In this document: in pieces, positions 17,743-25,305 of the stretch
How the letters are laid out: the number at the start of each line of letters is the position of its first letter
Position numbering within the stretch: the stretch's first letter is position 1
From: Nonomuraea indica
GTDB lineage: Bacteria; Actinomycetota; Actinomycetes; Streptosporangiales; Streptosporangiaceae
Reading direction: 5' to 3'
DNA: 32,342 nucleotides
Assembly: GCF_002850745.1 (NCBI RefSeq)
Contig: NZ_KZ559489.1
Coordinates: 1 to 32,342, forward strand
Program-made: the position numbers and the translations under genes
Notes under the pieces: generated by a model
Databases searched by the model: none
What the model saw: only the letters and a program-made list of their open reading frames with translations
What the model was told of the DNA's origin: nothing

Positions 17743-17772
17743 AGGAGATCTTTTGGACGTCCCGCCACACAA
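17743..17772 (-). promoter_or_regulatory. Candidate promoter of betA
   Basis: Minus-strand TTGTGT (17772-17767), an 18-base spacer and TCTCCT (17748-17743), again touching the operator. It is a weaker match than the other four and is supported mainly by position. Confidence 0.4.
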
Positions 17773-17800
17773 GGTTGCCTGGAGCACTTACAGTTTCGCT

Positions 17801-18580
17801 ATGAGCAACGAATCGGGCAGCGGTGGGGTGCAGTCCGTCGACCGGGCGATCAGCGTGCTGGAGATCCTGTCGCGGCGCGGCGAGGCCGGCGTGAGCGAGG
17901 TCGCCGCCGAGATCGACGTCCACAAGTCGACCGCCTTCCGCCTGCTCGGCGCGCTGGAGGCGCGCGGCCTGGTGGAGCAGGCCGAGGACCGCGGCAAGTA
18001 CCGCCTCGGGTTCGGCATCATCCGGCTGGCAGGCGGCGTCAGCACGCAGATGGACGTCATCGGCCGCGCCCGGCCGGTCTGCCACCGGCTGGCCGAGGAG
18101 ATCGGCGAGACGGTCAACGTCGCCGTGCTGCGCTCCGCCCACGCGGTCAACCTCGACCAGGTGCGCGGTCCCTCGGCCGTCACGGCCTACAACTGGGTCG
18201 GCCAGATCACCCCGCTGCACGCGACCTCCAGCGGCAAGGCGCTGGTCGCCCACCTGGACGAGGGCGAGCGCCGGCGGCTGCTGACCGGCGCCGAGCTGGA
18301 GAGCTTCACCCCCAAGACCATCACCGACCTCGACGCGCTGGAGCTGCAGTTCGCCGAGACCCGCCGCACGGGCTACGCCTTCTGCCTGGAGGAGCTGGAG
18401 GAGGGCCTGAACGCGATGGCCGCGCCCATCCGCTCCTACCACGGCGAGGTCGTCGCAGCCGTCAGCGCCTCCGGCCCCGCCTACCGCTTCAGCGCCGAGC
18501 GCATGCACGAGCTGGCCCCGCTGCTCGTCGGGGGAGCCGAGGAGATCAGCCGCCGGCTGGGCTACGCGGGTCGGCCCTGA
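17801..18580 (+). CDS. IclR-family transcriptional regulator
   Basis: DNA-binding regulator of 259 residues. The N-terminal winged helix-turn-helix covers about 11-72: VQSVDRAISVLEIL, recognition region VSEVAAEIDVHKSTAFRLLGAL, wing EDRGKYRLG. The effector domain (about 80-255) has TPLHATSSGKALVAHL and GYAFCLEELEEGLNAMAAPI, both typical of IclR C-domains. It is the only regulator in the window, sits at its centre, and is divergent from betA with a paired operator between. I infer that it controls all five operator-bearing units, with choline, betaine or a demethylation product as possible effector. ATG 17801 has no ribosome site but TACAGT lies at 17789-17794, so it may be leaderless. TTG 17753 with AGGAG five bases upstream is the alternative, adding 16 residues. 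Confidence 0.9.
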   Translation: MSNESGSGGVQSVDRAISVLEILSRRGEAGVSEVAAEIDVHKSTAFRLLGALEARGLVEQAEDRGKYRLGFGIIRLAGGVSTQMDVIGRARPVCHRLAEEIGETVNVAVLRSAHAVNLDQVRGPSAVTAYNWVGQITPLHATSSGKALVAHLDEGERRRLLTGAELESFTPKTITDLDALELQFAETRRTGYAFCLEELEEGLNAMAAPIRSYHGEVVAAVSASGPAYRFSAERMHELAPLLVGGAEEISRRLGYAGRP

Positions 18581-20801
18581 CCAGCCGGATCACCACGCTC
18601 TTCGACGTCGGGGTGTTGGACGTCTCGGCCACCGAGTCGAGCGGCACCAGCACGTTCGTCTCCGGGAAGTAGGCCGCGCAGCAGCCCCTGGCCGTGGGAT
18701 AGGAGATCGCCCGGAAGCCCTCGGCCGTCCGCTCGCCGTCGGGCCACTCGCTGACCAGGTCCACCACGTCACCGTCGGCCAGGCCGCGCTCGGCCAGGTC
18801 GTCCGGGTGCACGAACACCACCCGGCGGCCCGCCCTGACCCCGCGGTAGCGGTCGTCGAGCCCGTACACGGTGGTGTTGTACTGGTCGTGGCTGCGGACC
18901 GTCTGCAGCAGCAGCCTGCCCGGCGGGACCTCCAGCACCTCCAGCTCGTTGACGGTGAAGTTGGCGCGGCCCGTCGCGGTCGGGAAGCGGCGCTCGTCCC
19001 GCGGCGCGTTCGGCAGCGCGAAACCGCCCGGCGCCCGCGCGTTGAAGTCCTCGAACCCGGGGATCACCCGCGCGATCCGGTCCCTGATCGCGCCGTAGTC
19101 GCGCTCGAACTCCGCCCACGGCACGTGCGGGTCGTCCCCGAGCACCGCCCGCGCCAGCCGGCAGACGATGGCCACCTCGGGCAACAGATGCGGCGAGGCC
19201 GCCTTGAGCCTGCCCCGCGAGGCGTGCACCAGCCCCATCGAGTCCTCGACCGTCACGTAGCCGCCGGGGTCGCGCTCGGTGCGGCCCAGCGTGGGCAGGA
19301 TCAGCGCCTCCTCGCCGCACACCGCGTGCGAACGGTTGAGCTTGGTGGACACCTGCACGGTCAGCCGGGTGCGGCGCAGCGCCGCCTCCGTCACCGCGCT
19401 GTCGGGGGTCGCCCGGACGAAGTTGCCCCCCATGCCGAAGAACACCTTCACCCTGCCGTCGCGCATGGCCCGGATCGCCTCGACCGTGTCGAGGCCGTGG
19501 CGGCGCGGCGGCTCGAAGCCGAACTCCGCGCCGAGCGCGTCGAGGAAGGCGGCGGACGGCTTCTCGTAGATGCCCATCGTCCGGTCGCCCTGCACGTTGG
19601 AGTGGCCGCGCACCGGGCACACGCCCGCCCCCGGGCGGCCCACGTTGCCGCGCAGCAGCAGGAAGTTGACCACCTCGCGGATCGTCGCCACCGAGTTGCG
19701 GTGCTGGGTCAGGCCCATGGCCCAGCAGACCACGACCGAGCCGGCGGCACGGACGTCGGCCGCCGTCTCCTCGACCTCGGCCCGGGTCAGGCCGGTAGCG
19801 GCGAGGACCCGGTCCCAGTCGAGGCCGCGCAGGTGCCGTTCCCAGTCCTCGAACCCGTGCGTGTGCTCCTCCACGAACGCGCGGTCCGCGCTGTCGAGCA
19901 GCAACGACGACAGCGCCTGGAACAGCGCCAGATCGCCGTTGAGCCGGATCTGCAGGAACCGGTCGGCGAGCGCCGTGCCGCGGCCCAGCCCCGAGGGGTG
20001 CTGCGGGTTCTTGAAGCGCAGCAGTCCCGCCTCGGGCAGCGGGTTGACGGCGATGATCCGCGCCCCGCCGCGCTTGGCCTTCTCCAGGGCGGTGAGCATG
20101 CGGGGATGGTTGGTGCCCGGGTTCTGGCCCACCACGAAGATCAGCTCGGCTCGGTGCAGGTCGTCCAGCGACACCGTGCCCTTGCCGATGCCCAGCGTCT
20201 CGGTGAGCGCCGAGCCGCTCGACTCGTGGCACATGTTGGAGCAGTCGGGCAGGTTGTTGGTGCCCAGCCGGCGCACCAGGAGCTGGTAGGCGAACGCCGC
20301 CTCGTTGGAGGTGCGACCGGAGGTGTAGAACACCGCCTCGTCCGGGCCGCCGAGCGCGCGCAGCTCCCTGGCGATGATCTCGAACGCCGACTCCCAGCTC
20401 ACCGGCACGTAGTGGTCGGAGCCGGCCGGCTTGTGCATCGGCCGGGTCAGCCGGCCCTGCCCGCCGAGCCAGTGGTCGCTCCGCACGGCCAGGTCGCCCA
20501 CCGGGTGCGCGGCGAAGAACTCCGGCGTCACCCGGCGCGTGGTCGCCTCCTCGGCGACGGCCTTCGCGCCGTTCTCGCAGAACTCCGCCGGGCTGCGGTG
20601 CCCGCCCTCCGGCCAGGCGCAGCCGGGACAGTCGAAGCCGTCCTTCTGGTTGACCCGCAGCAGCGTGCGGGTGCTGCGGGCGACGCCCATCTCGCGCCGG
20701 GCGATCCGCATCGCGTTGCCCACCGCGGGCAGCCCGCCCGCCCAGTCCTTCGGCCGGCCGACCCGCAGCCCCGCGTCCTCGTCGTCGCCCGTCACGCTCA
20801 C
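18546..20801 (-). CDS. FdhF/YdeP-family molybdopterin oxidoreductase, candidate formate dehydrogenase
   Basis: Bis-MGD molybdenum enzyme of 751 residues. The N-terminus has FDCPGCAWPE and FCENGAKAVAEE, a C-x2-C plus later C arrangement usual in the YdeP branch. A cysteine in LPDCSNMCHESSGSALTETL occupies the region of the Mo-ligand Cys/Sec in FdhF proteins. VVGQNPGTNHPRML and GVCPVRGHSNVQGDRTMG are cofactor-binding blocks, and QYNTTVYGLDDRYRG begins the C-terminal Molydop_binding domain. YdeP-type proteins are mostly uncharacterised, so formate as substrate is inferred from context: last gene after a formaldehyde-to-formate module. The start is GTG 20801, overlapping the gbcA stop as GTGA. 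The 3' end overlaps the convergent iclR 3' end by 35 bases. Confidence 0.85.
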   Translation of the reverse strand: MSVTGDDEDAGLRVGRPKDWAGGLPAVGNAMRIARREMGVARSTRTLLRVNQKDGFDCPGCAWPEGGHRSPAEFCENGAKAVAEEATTRRVTPEFFAAHPVGDLAVRSDHWLGGQGRLTRPMHKPAGSDHYVPVSWESAFEIIARELRALGGPDEAVFYTSGRTSNEAAFAYQLLVRRLGTNNLPDCSNMCHESSGSALTETLGIGKGTVSLDDLHRAELIFVVGQNPGTNHPRMLTALEKAKRGGARIIAVNPLPEAGLLRFKNPQHPSGLGRGTALADRFLQIRLNGDLALFQALSSLLLDSADRAFVEEHTHGFEDWERHLRGLDWDRVLAATGLTRAEVEETAADVRAAGSVVVCWAMGLTQHRNSVATIREVVNFLLLRGNVGRPGAGVCPVRGHSNVQGDRTMGIYEKPSAAFLDALGAEFGFEPPRRHGLDTVEAIRAMRDGRVKVFFGMGGNFVRATPDSAVTEAALRRTRLTVQVSTKLNRSHAVCGEEALILPTLGRTERDPGGYVTVEDSMGLVHASRGRLKAASPHLLPEVAIVCRLARAVLGDDPHVPWAEFERDYGAIRDRIARVIPGFEDFNARAPGGFALPNAPRDERRFPTATGRANFTVNELEVLEVPPGRLLLQTVRSHDQYNTTVYGLDDRYRGVRAGRRVVFVHPDDLAERGLADGDVVDLVSEWPDGERTAEGFRAISYPTARGCCAAYFPETNVLVPLDSVAETSNTPTSKSVVIRLVRADPRSPAGG

Positions 20802-21913
20802 CCGATCCGTTCCTGGACCCACTCGTGGAAGGCGCCGATGTGGTGCTCGCTCGGCACCAGCACGCCGCCGTCACGGTAGGTGCGCGAGCTCATCGCCGGC
20901 TGGCAGCGCTCGCACGCCTCGAAGTCCTGCTCGTTGACCCGGTGGAACAGCTCCACCGACTTGTCCAGATCCTTGCCGCTCGCCACCACGTCGGGCAGGT
21001 AGAGCCAGTCGCACTCGACCACCGTGCGGTCGACGGCGAGGGGGAACATGCGGTGCAGGATAACGTGGTCGGGAACGAGGTTGATGAACACCTGCGGTTT
21101 GATGGTGATGGCGTAGTAGCGCCGGTCCTGCTCCTCGCTCACGCCGGGGATGCGGTCGAGCCCGGCCGAGCCGTCCACCGTGAAACCCTCGACCTCCGCG
21201 CCGAACTCCGCGCCGTGGCCGACGAAGTACTGCGCCGCGTAGCCGTCGGCGAACTCCGGCAGCACCTCGGTCAGCTCGGGGTGGATGGTGGCGCAGTGGT
21301 AGCACTCCATGAAGTTCTCGACGATGAGCTTCCAGTTGGCCTTGACGTCGTAGACGATCCGCCGGCCCACCTCCAGGTTGGCCACGTCGTAGTTGTCGAT
21401 CAGCTCGACCGCGCCGAGCCGTTCGGCGACCGCGCCCTGCACGTCCCGCTCGAACGACGGCGGCTCGTCGGCCAGGCACACCCACACGTAGCCGAGCCAC
21501 TCGCGCACGTGCACCTTGACCAGGCCGTACCGCACCCGGTCGAGGTCGGCCATCTTGGTCAGGTTGGGCGCCGCGACCAGCTTGCCGTCGAGGTCGTACG
21601 TCCACGCGTGGTACGGGCACTGGAAGGCCCGCTTGACCTCGCCCGACTCCTCCGTGCACAGGGTCGCGCCGCGGTGCCGGCACACGTTGAAGAACGCCCG
21701 CGCCGACCCGTCGCGGGCCCGCGTGACGAGGACGCTCTCGGCGCCGACCTGGACCGTGCGGAACGAGCCGGGCTTCGGCAGGTCCGACGAGCGGACCGCG
21801 CAGAACCACATCGCCTCGAAGATGTTCTTCTGCTCCAGCGCGAACAGGTCCGGATCGGTGTAGTAGCGGCCCGGCAGGGTGGGGATGACACTGGAGGTCG
21901 TGGTGGTGGTCAC
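20798..21913 (-). CDS. gbcA: GbcA-like Rieske oxygenase, probable glycine betaine monooxygenase
   Basis: Alpha-type Rieske non-heme iron oxygenase of 371 residues. The [2Fe-2S] ligands are C78/H80 (NVCRHRGATLC) and C99/H102 (CPYHAWTYDLDG). The mononuclear iron site is in ENFMECYHCATIHPEL (H206, H211), with the third carboxylate probably in the later NEQDFEACE segment. The sequence resembles glycine betaine and choline monooxygenases; context (dimethylglycine and sarcosine oxidases, BetAB, formaldehyde disposal) favours demethylation of betaine to dimethylglycine and formaldehyde. Stachydrine or carnitine-type substrates remain possible. GTG 21913 follows GAAGGAG by 7 bases. Electrons would come from the Rieske ferredoxin and FAD reductase encoded upstream. 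Confidence 0.88.
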   Translation of the reverse strand: MTTTTTSSVIPTLPGRYYTDPDLFALEQKNIFEAMWFCAVRSSDLPKPGSFRTVQVGAESVLVTRARDGSARAFFNVCRHRGATLCTEESGEVKRAFQCPYHAWTYDLDGKLVAAPNLTKMADLDRVRYGLVKVHVREWLGYVWVCLADEPPSFERDVQGAVAERLGAVELIDNYDVANLEVGRRIVYDVKANWKLIVENFMECYHCATIHPELTEVLPEFADGYAAQYFVGHGAEFGAEVEGFTVDGSAGLDRIPGVSEEQDRRYYAITIKPQVFINLVPDHVILHRMFPLAVDRTVVECDWLYLPDVVASGKDLDKSVELFHRVNEQDFEACERCQPAMSSRTYRDGGVLVPSEHHIGAFHEWVQERIG

Positions 21914-21940
21914 GGGGCTACTCCTTCGTGAGGGGCCGGG

Positions 21941-22564
21941 TCAGTGTCCGCGGCGGATCCAGTCCTCTAGGTGCGGAGCCTCGGCTCCGATGCGGGTGTC
22001 CGCGCCGTGCCCCGTGTGCACCACCGTCTCGGCGGGCAGCGTGAGCAGGCGGCGGCTGATCGACGCGATGATCGTGGGGAAGTCGCTGTAGGACCTGCCC
22101 GTGGCGCCCGGACCGCCCTGGAAGAGGGTGTCGCCGGAGAACAGCACGCCCAGTTCGGGCACGTACAGGCAGACGGCTCCCGGCGCGTGCCCGGGGGTGT
22201 GCAGCACGTGCGCGTCCACGCCGCCGACCCGCAGGATCCGGCCGTCCGCCAGCGCCCCGCCGGGGGTGGCGGACGGGTGCGCGAGCTTCCACAGCACCTC
22301 GTCGTCCGGGTGCAGCAGCACCGGCGCGCCGGTGGCGGCGGCCAGGGCGGGCGCGGCGTTCACGTGGTCGTCGTGCGCGTGCGTGCACGCGATGCCGACG
22401 ACCCGGCGACCGCCCACGGCCGCCTCGATCCGCTCGGCGTCGTGCGCGGCGTCGATGACGAGGACCTCGTCGTCGTCGCCGAGCAGCCAGACGTTGTTGT
22501 CGACCTCCCACGTCCCGCCGTCCAGGCTGAACGTCCCCGAGGTGACGACCTTCTCGACCCGCAT
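21941..22564 (-). CDS. Metallo-beta-lactamase-fold hydrolase, candidate S-formylmycothiol hydrolase
   Basis: Glyoxalase II-like hydrolase of 207 residues. The metal motif THAHDDH (61-67) supplies HxHxDH, followed by the LHTPGHAPGAVCLY histidine, the aspartate in LFSGDTLFQGG and the C-terminal HTGHG histidine. Adjacency to S-(hydroxymethyl)mycothiol dehydrogenase is the standard actinobacterial arrangement for formaldehyde detoxification, so cleavage of the S-formylmycothiol intermediate to formate and mycothiol is the likely role (inference; general thioesterase activity is possible). ATG 22564 lies 7 bases after AAGGAGG; a GTG one codon earlier is the alternative. It is 27 bases upstream of gbcA and preceded by two hairpins. 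Confidence 0.88.
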   Translation of the reverse strand: MRVEKVVTSGTFSLDGGTWEVDNNVWLLGDDDEVLVIDAAHDAERIEAAVGGRRVVGIACTHAHDDHVNAAPALAAATGAPVLLHPDDEVLWKLAHPSATPGGALADGRILRVGGVDAHVLHTPGHAPGAVCLYVPELGVLFSGDTLFQGGPGATGRSYSDFPTIIASISRRLLTLPAETVVHTGHGADTRIGAEAPHLEDWIRRGH

Positions 22565-22579
22565 CACAGTGCCTCCTTG

Positions 22580-22641
22580 GCCGGGCTGTCGCCCGGCGTG
22601 CTGTGACGGATGTCCTCGCTTCGCTGCGGATCCATCACAGC
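22580..22641 (-). other. Two hairpins in the mscR to hydrolase gap
   Basis: Stem 1: 22580-22586 with 22591-22597 (GCCGGGC/GCCCGGC, 4-base loop), just upstream of the hydrolase ribosome binding site. Stem 2: 22600-22611 with 22630-22641, 12 pairs with one G-U in the minus-strand RNA and an 18-base loop. Stem 2 covers the mscR stop codon. This could be an mRNA-processing or translation-tuning element; no T tract for termination. Confidence 0.5.
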
Positions 22642-23720
22642 GTGACCACCGATCGCAGCACCTCGCCGCGGTGCATCCGGGCGAACGCCTCCTCGACGTC
22701 GTCCAGGCCGATGGTCTCGGTGACGAACGCGTCGAGGTCGAGGCGGCCCTGCAGGTACAGCGAGACGAGCATGGGGAAGTCGCGGCTCGGCAGGCAGTCG
22801 CCGTACCAGGACGACTTCAGGGCGCCGCCCCGGCCGAACACGTCGAGCAGCGGCAGCTCCAGCGTCATCTCCGGCGTCGGCACGCCCACCAGCACGACCG
22901 TGCCCGCCAGGTCGCGGGCGTAGAACGCCTGCCGGTACGTCTCGGGCCGGCCGACCGCCTCGATGACCACGTCCGCGCCGAACCCGCCGGTGAGGTCGCG
23001 GATCGCCTCCACCGGATCGCTCTCGCGCGAGTTGACCGTGTGGGTGGCGCCGAAACCGCGCGCCCACTCCAGCTTCCGGTCGTCCACGTCCACCGCGACG
23101 ATCGTGGTCGCCCCGGCCAGCCGCGCCCCGGCGACGGCCGCGTTGCCGACGCCGCCGCAGCCGATGACCGCGACCGAGTCACCGCGGCCGACCGCACCGG
23201 TGTTCACGGCCGCGCCGAGCCCGGCCATCACACCGCAGCCGAGCAGCCCGACGGCGGCCGGCGCGGCGGCCGGGTCCACCTTGGTGCACTGGCCCGCCGC
23301 CACCAGCGTCTTCTCGGCGAACGCGCCGATGCCCAGCGCCGGGCTGAGCGGCGTGCCGTCCGCGAGCGTCATCTTCTGCGTGGCGTTGTGGGTGGCGAAG
23401 CAGTACTGCGGGCGGCCCCGCAGGCAGGCACGGCAGGACCCGCACACCGCGCGCCAGTTGAGCACCACGAAGTCGCCGGGCTCGACGTCGGTGACGCCGG
23501 CGCCGACCGCCTCGACCACCCCCGCGGCCTCGTGGCCGAGCAGGAAGGGGAAGTCGTCGCCGATGCCGCCCTCGCGGTAGTGCAGGTCGGTGTGGCACAC
23601 GCCGCACGCCAGCACCTTGACCAGCGCCTCACCCGGCCCGGGGTCCGGCACCAGGACCGTCTCCAGGCCGACCGGCTTGCCCTTGCCCGTCGCGACGACG
23701 CCGCGTACCTCATGGACCAT
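22635..23720 (-). CDS. mscR: S-(hydroxymethyl)mycothiol dehydrogenase
   Basis: NAD-dependent, mycothiol-dependent formaldehyde dehydrogenase of the zinc alcohol dehydrogenase family, 361 residues. The catalytic zinc region is ACGVCHTDLHYREGG (C42) and LGHEAAG (H63, E64). Four structural zinc cysteines lie in CGSCRACLRGRPQYC (C93, C96, C99, C107). The cofactor motif is VIGCGGVGNAAVAGARLAG, with D at the end of the second strand (VAVDVDDRKLE) for NAD. The block ATHNATQKMTLADGTPLSPA is diagnostic of the mycothiol subfamily. It oxidises the adduct formed from mycothiol and the formaldehyde released by the betaine demethylase. ATG 23720, AGGAG nine bases upstream, 17 bases after the reductase gene. 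Confidence 0.94.
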   Translation of the reverse strand: MVHEVRGVVATGKGKPVGLETVLVPDPGPGEALVKVLACGVCHTDLHYREGGIGDDFPFLLGHEAAGVVEAVGAGVTDVEPGDFVVLNWRAVCGSCRACLRGRPQYCFATHNATQKMTLADGTPLSPALGIGAFAEKTLVAAGQCTKVDPAAAPAAVGLLGCGVMAGLGAAVNTGAVGRGDSVAVIGCGGVGNAAVAGARLAGATTIVAVDVDDRKLEWARGFGATHTVNSRESDPVEAIRDLTGGFGADVVIEAVGRPETYRQAFYARDLAGTVVLVGVPTPEMTLELPLLDVFGRGGALKSSWYGDCLPSRDFPMLVSLYLQGRLDLDAFVTETIGLDDVEEAFARMHRGEVLRSVVTL

Positions 23721-23737
23721 GCGATGTCACTCCTGTC

Positions 23738-24910
23738 TCAGCCGGTGTGCGCCGGCGTGGTCTCGAGATGGCGGCGCCAGCGGGTGAACAGCCGGACCTG
23801 GTTCACGCCCAGCACCGCGACGGGCCGCTCGCCCCGCCGGTAGACGGCCAGGAAGCTGTGGGTCGCGGGGTCGCCCTCCTCCACGGTGACCGTGTCGGCG
23901 TCGCCCGCGTGCCCGATGAACTGGATCTTCACGTCGTACTGGTCCGACCAGAAGTACGGCGGGCGAGCGGGCTCCGGGCGGGCGGTGCCACCGGACAGCA
24001 GCGTCGCCGCGGCGACCGCGGCCCGCTGCCGGGCGCCGGTCCAGTGCTCGATCCGGTGGTGGCGGCCGAGCGCCGGCTCGTACCAGGCGGCGCAGTCGCC
24101 GACGGCGACGATCCCGGGCACGCTGGTGCCGCCGCCCTCGTCGCAGAGCACCCCGTCGCCCAGCTCGACGCCGCTGCCGGCCAGCCAGCCGGTGCAGGGG
24201 GTCGCGCCGATGCCGGCGACGACGACGTCGGCGGGCAGGTGGGAGCCGTCCGCCAGCCGCACTCCGTCGGCCCTGCCGGTGCCGGTCACCTCGGTGACGT
24301 GCGCCCCGGTGATCAGCCGGACGCCGCGCCGCTCGTGCAGGCCGGCCAGGGCGTGGGCCATCGCGGGGCCGAGGACGCCGGCCAGCGGCGCCGGCCCCGA
24401 CTCGACCAGCGTGACGTCGCGGCCCAGCTCGCGGGCGGTGGCGGCGACCTCGGCGCCGATGAAGCCGCCGCCGATGACCACGATCCTCCCGGCCCGCTCC
24501 AGGTCGGCGCGGAGCGCGCGGGCGTCGTCGAGCGTGCGCAGCGTGTGGACGCCGGCCAGCCCGCCGGTGCCGGGCAGCCGGCGGGCGGCGGCGCCGGTCG
24601 CGATCACGATGCCGTCGGCCGTCAACGTGGTGCCGTCACCCAGCGTGATCTTGCGGGCGGGGGCGTCCAGCGCGGTGGCGGCGACGCCGAGGCGCCACTC
24701 GATGCCCGGCTCCTCGCCCTCCGCCTCCAGCGCCAGGTCGGCCTCGCCGATCGCGCCCTTGAGGAAGTCCTTGGACAGGGGCGGCCGGTCGTAGGGCCGG
24801 TGCCGCTCCGCCCCGACCACGACGATCCGCTCCTGGAATCCCTGGCCGCGCAGCGCCCGCGCGGTGAGCAGGCCGGCCAGGGACGCGCCGACCACGCAGA
24901 TCGTCCTCAC
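23738..24910 (-). CDS. FAD-dependent ferredoxin reductase
   Basis: NAD(P)H:ferredoxin oxidoreductase of the Rieske-oxygenase partner class, 390 residues. FAD motif: TICVVGASLAGLLTARALR at the N-terminus. NAD motif: RIVVIGGGFIGAEVAATARE near 145-165. VPGIVAVGDCAAWYEP is the second FAD motif, and the C-terminal Reductase_C-type domain contains PPYFWSDQYDVKIQFIGHA. The open frame extends upstream through the ferredoxin gene in the wrong frame; GTG 24910, overlapping the ferredoxin stop as GTGA, restores a family-like N-terminus. It should pass electrons to the ferredoxin encoded immediately before it and on to the GbcA-like oxygenase. Confidence 0.92.
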   Translation of the reverse strand: MRTICVVGASLAGLLTARALRGQGFQERIVVVGAERHRPYDRPPLSKDFLKGAIGEADLALEAEGEEPGIEWRLGVAATALDAPARKITLGDGTTLTADGIVIATGAAARRLPGTGGLAGVHTLRTLDDARALRADLERAGRIVVIGGGFIGAEVAATARELGRDVTLVESGPAPLAGVLGPAMAHALAGLHERRGVRLITGAHVTEVTGTGRADGVRLADGSHLPADVVVAGIGATPCTGWLAGSGVELGDGVLCDEGGGTSVPGIVAVGDCAAWYEPALGRHHRIEHWTGARQRAAVAAATLLSGGTARPEPARPPYFWSDQYDVKIQFIGHAGDADTVTVEEGDPATHSFLAVYRRGERPVAVLGVNQVRLFTRWRRHLETTPAHTG

Positions 24911-25263
24911 GCCTGCCCCTTCAGGGTGACGCCGGGCGGCAGGTTGGGCGGCGCGTCCGACGGGACGACGTAGACGACGTCGTCCTCGACGACGACCCGG
25001 TGCGTGCGGACGGGCCGCTTGGCGGGCGGCGCGTCCACCTGCCCGGTGCGCAGGTCGAACCGGGAGGCGTGCAGGGGACACTCGACCTCGCAGCCCTCCA
25101 GCCATCCGTCGGCCAGGGAGGCGTCCTGGTGGGTGCAGGTGTCGTCGATGGCGTAGAGGTCGCCGTCGTCGGTGTGGAAGACGGCGATGGGCGGATCGAC
25201 GTCGAGACGGAGGGCCTCGCCGCGTGGCAGTGACGCGAGAGGGCACGCTGGGATCATCGTCAC
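24907..25263 (-). CDS. Rieske-type [2Fe-2S] ferredoxin
   Basis: Soluble electron carrier of 118 residues, like the small ferredoxin of three-component Rieske dioxygenases. Cluster ligands are C43/H45 in CTHQDASL and C62/H65 in CPLHASRFDLRTG. There is no signal peptide. GTG 25263 and in-frame ATG 25257 are both possible starts, and neither has a strong ribosome site (GGGGTG). It is first in the six-gene operon. The paired operator ends only 6 bases upstream of the GTG, so regulation at this promoter should affect all demethylation and formaldehyde genes. Confidence 0.92.
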   Translation of the reverse strand: MTMIPACPLASLPRGEALRLDVDPPIAVFHTDDGDLYAIDDTCTHQDASLADGWLEGCEVECPLHASRFDLRTGQVDAPPAKRPVRTHRVVVEDDVVYVVPSDAPPNLPPGVTLKGQA

Positions 25264-25269
25264 ACCCCG

Positions 25270-25305
25270 GTTTCACAAAGAGAAACGTCTAGCGCTATAC
25301 GCAAC
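25270..25305 (-). promoter_or_regulatory. Paired 17-bp operator upstream of ferredoxin-gbcA operon
   Basis: GTTTCACAAAGAGAAAC at 25270-25286 and CTAGCGCTATACGCAAC at 25289-25305, spacing 19 bp. The second unit shares 14 consecutive bases (GCGCTATACGCAAC) with the purU site. Confidence 0.78.
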
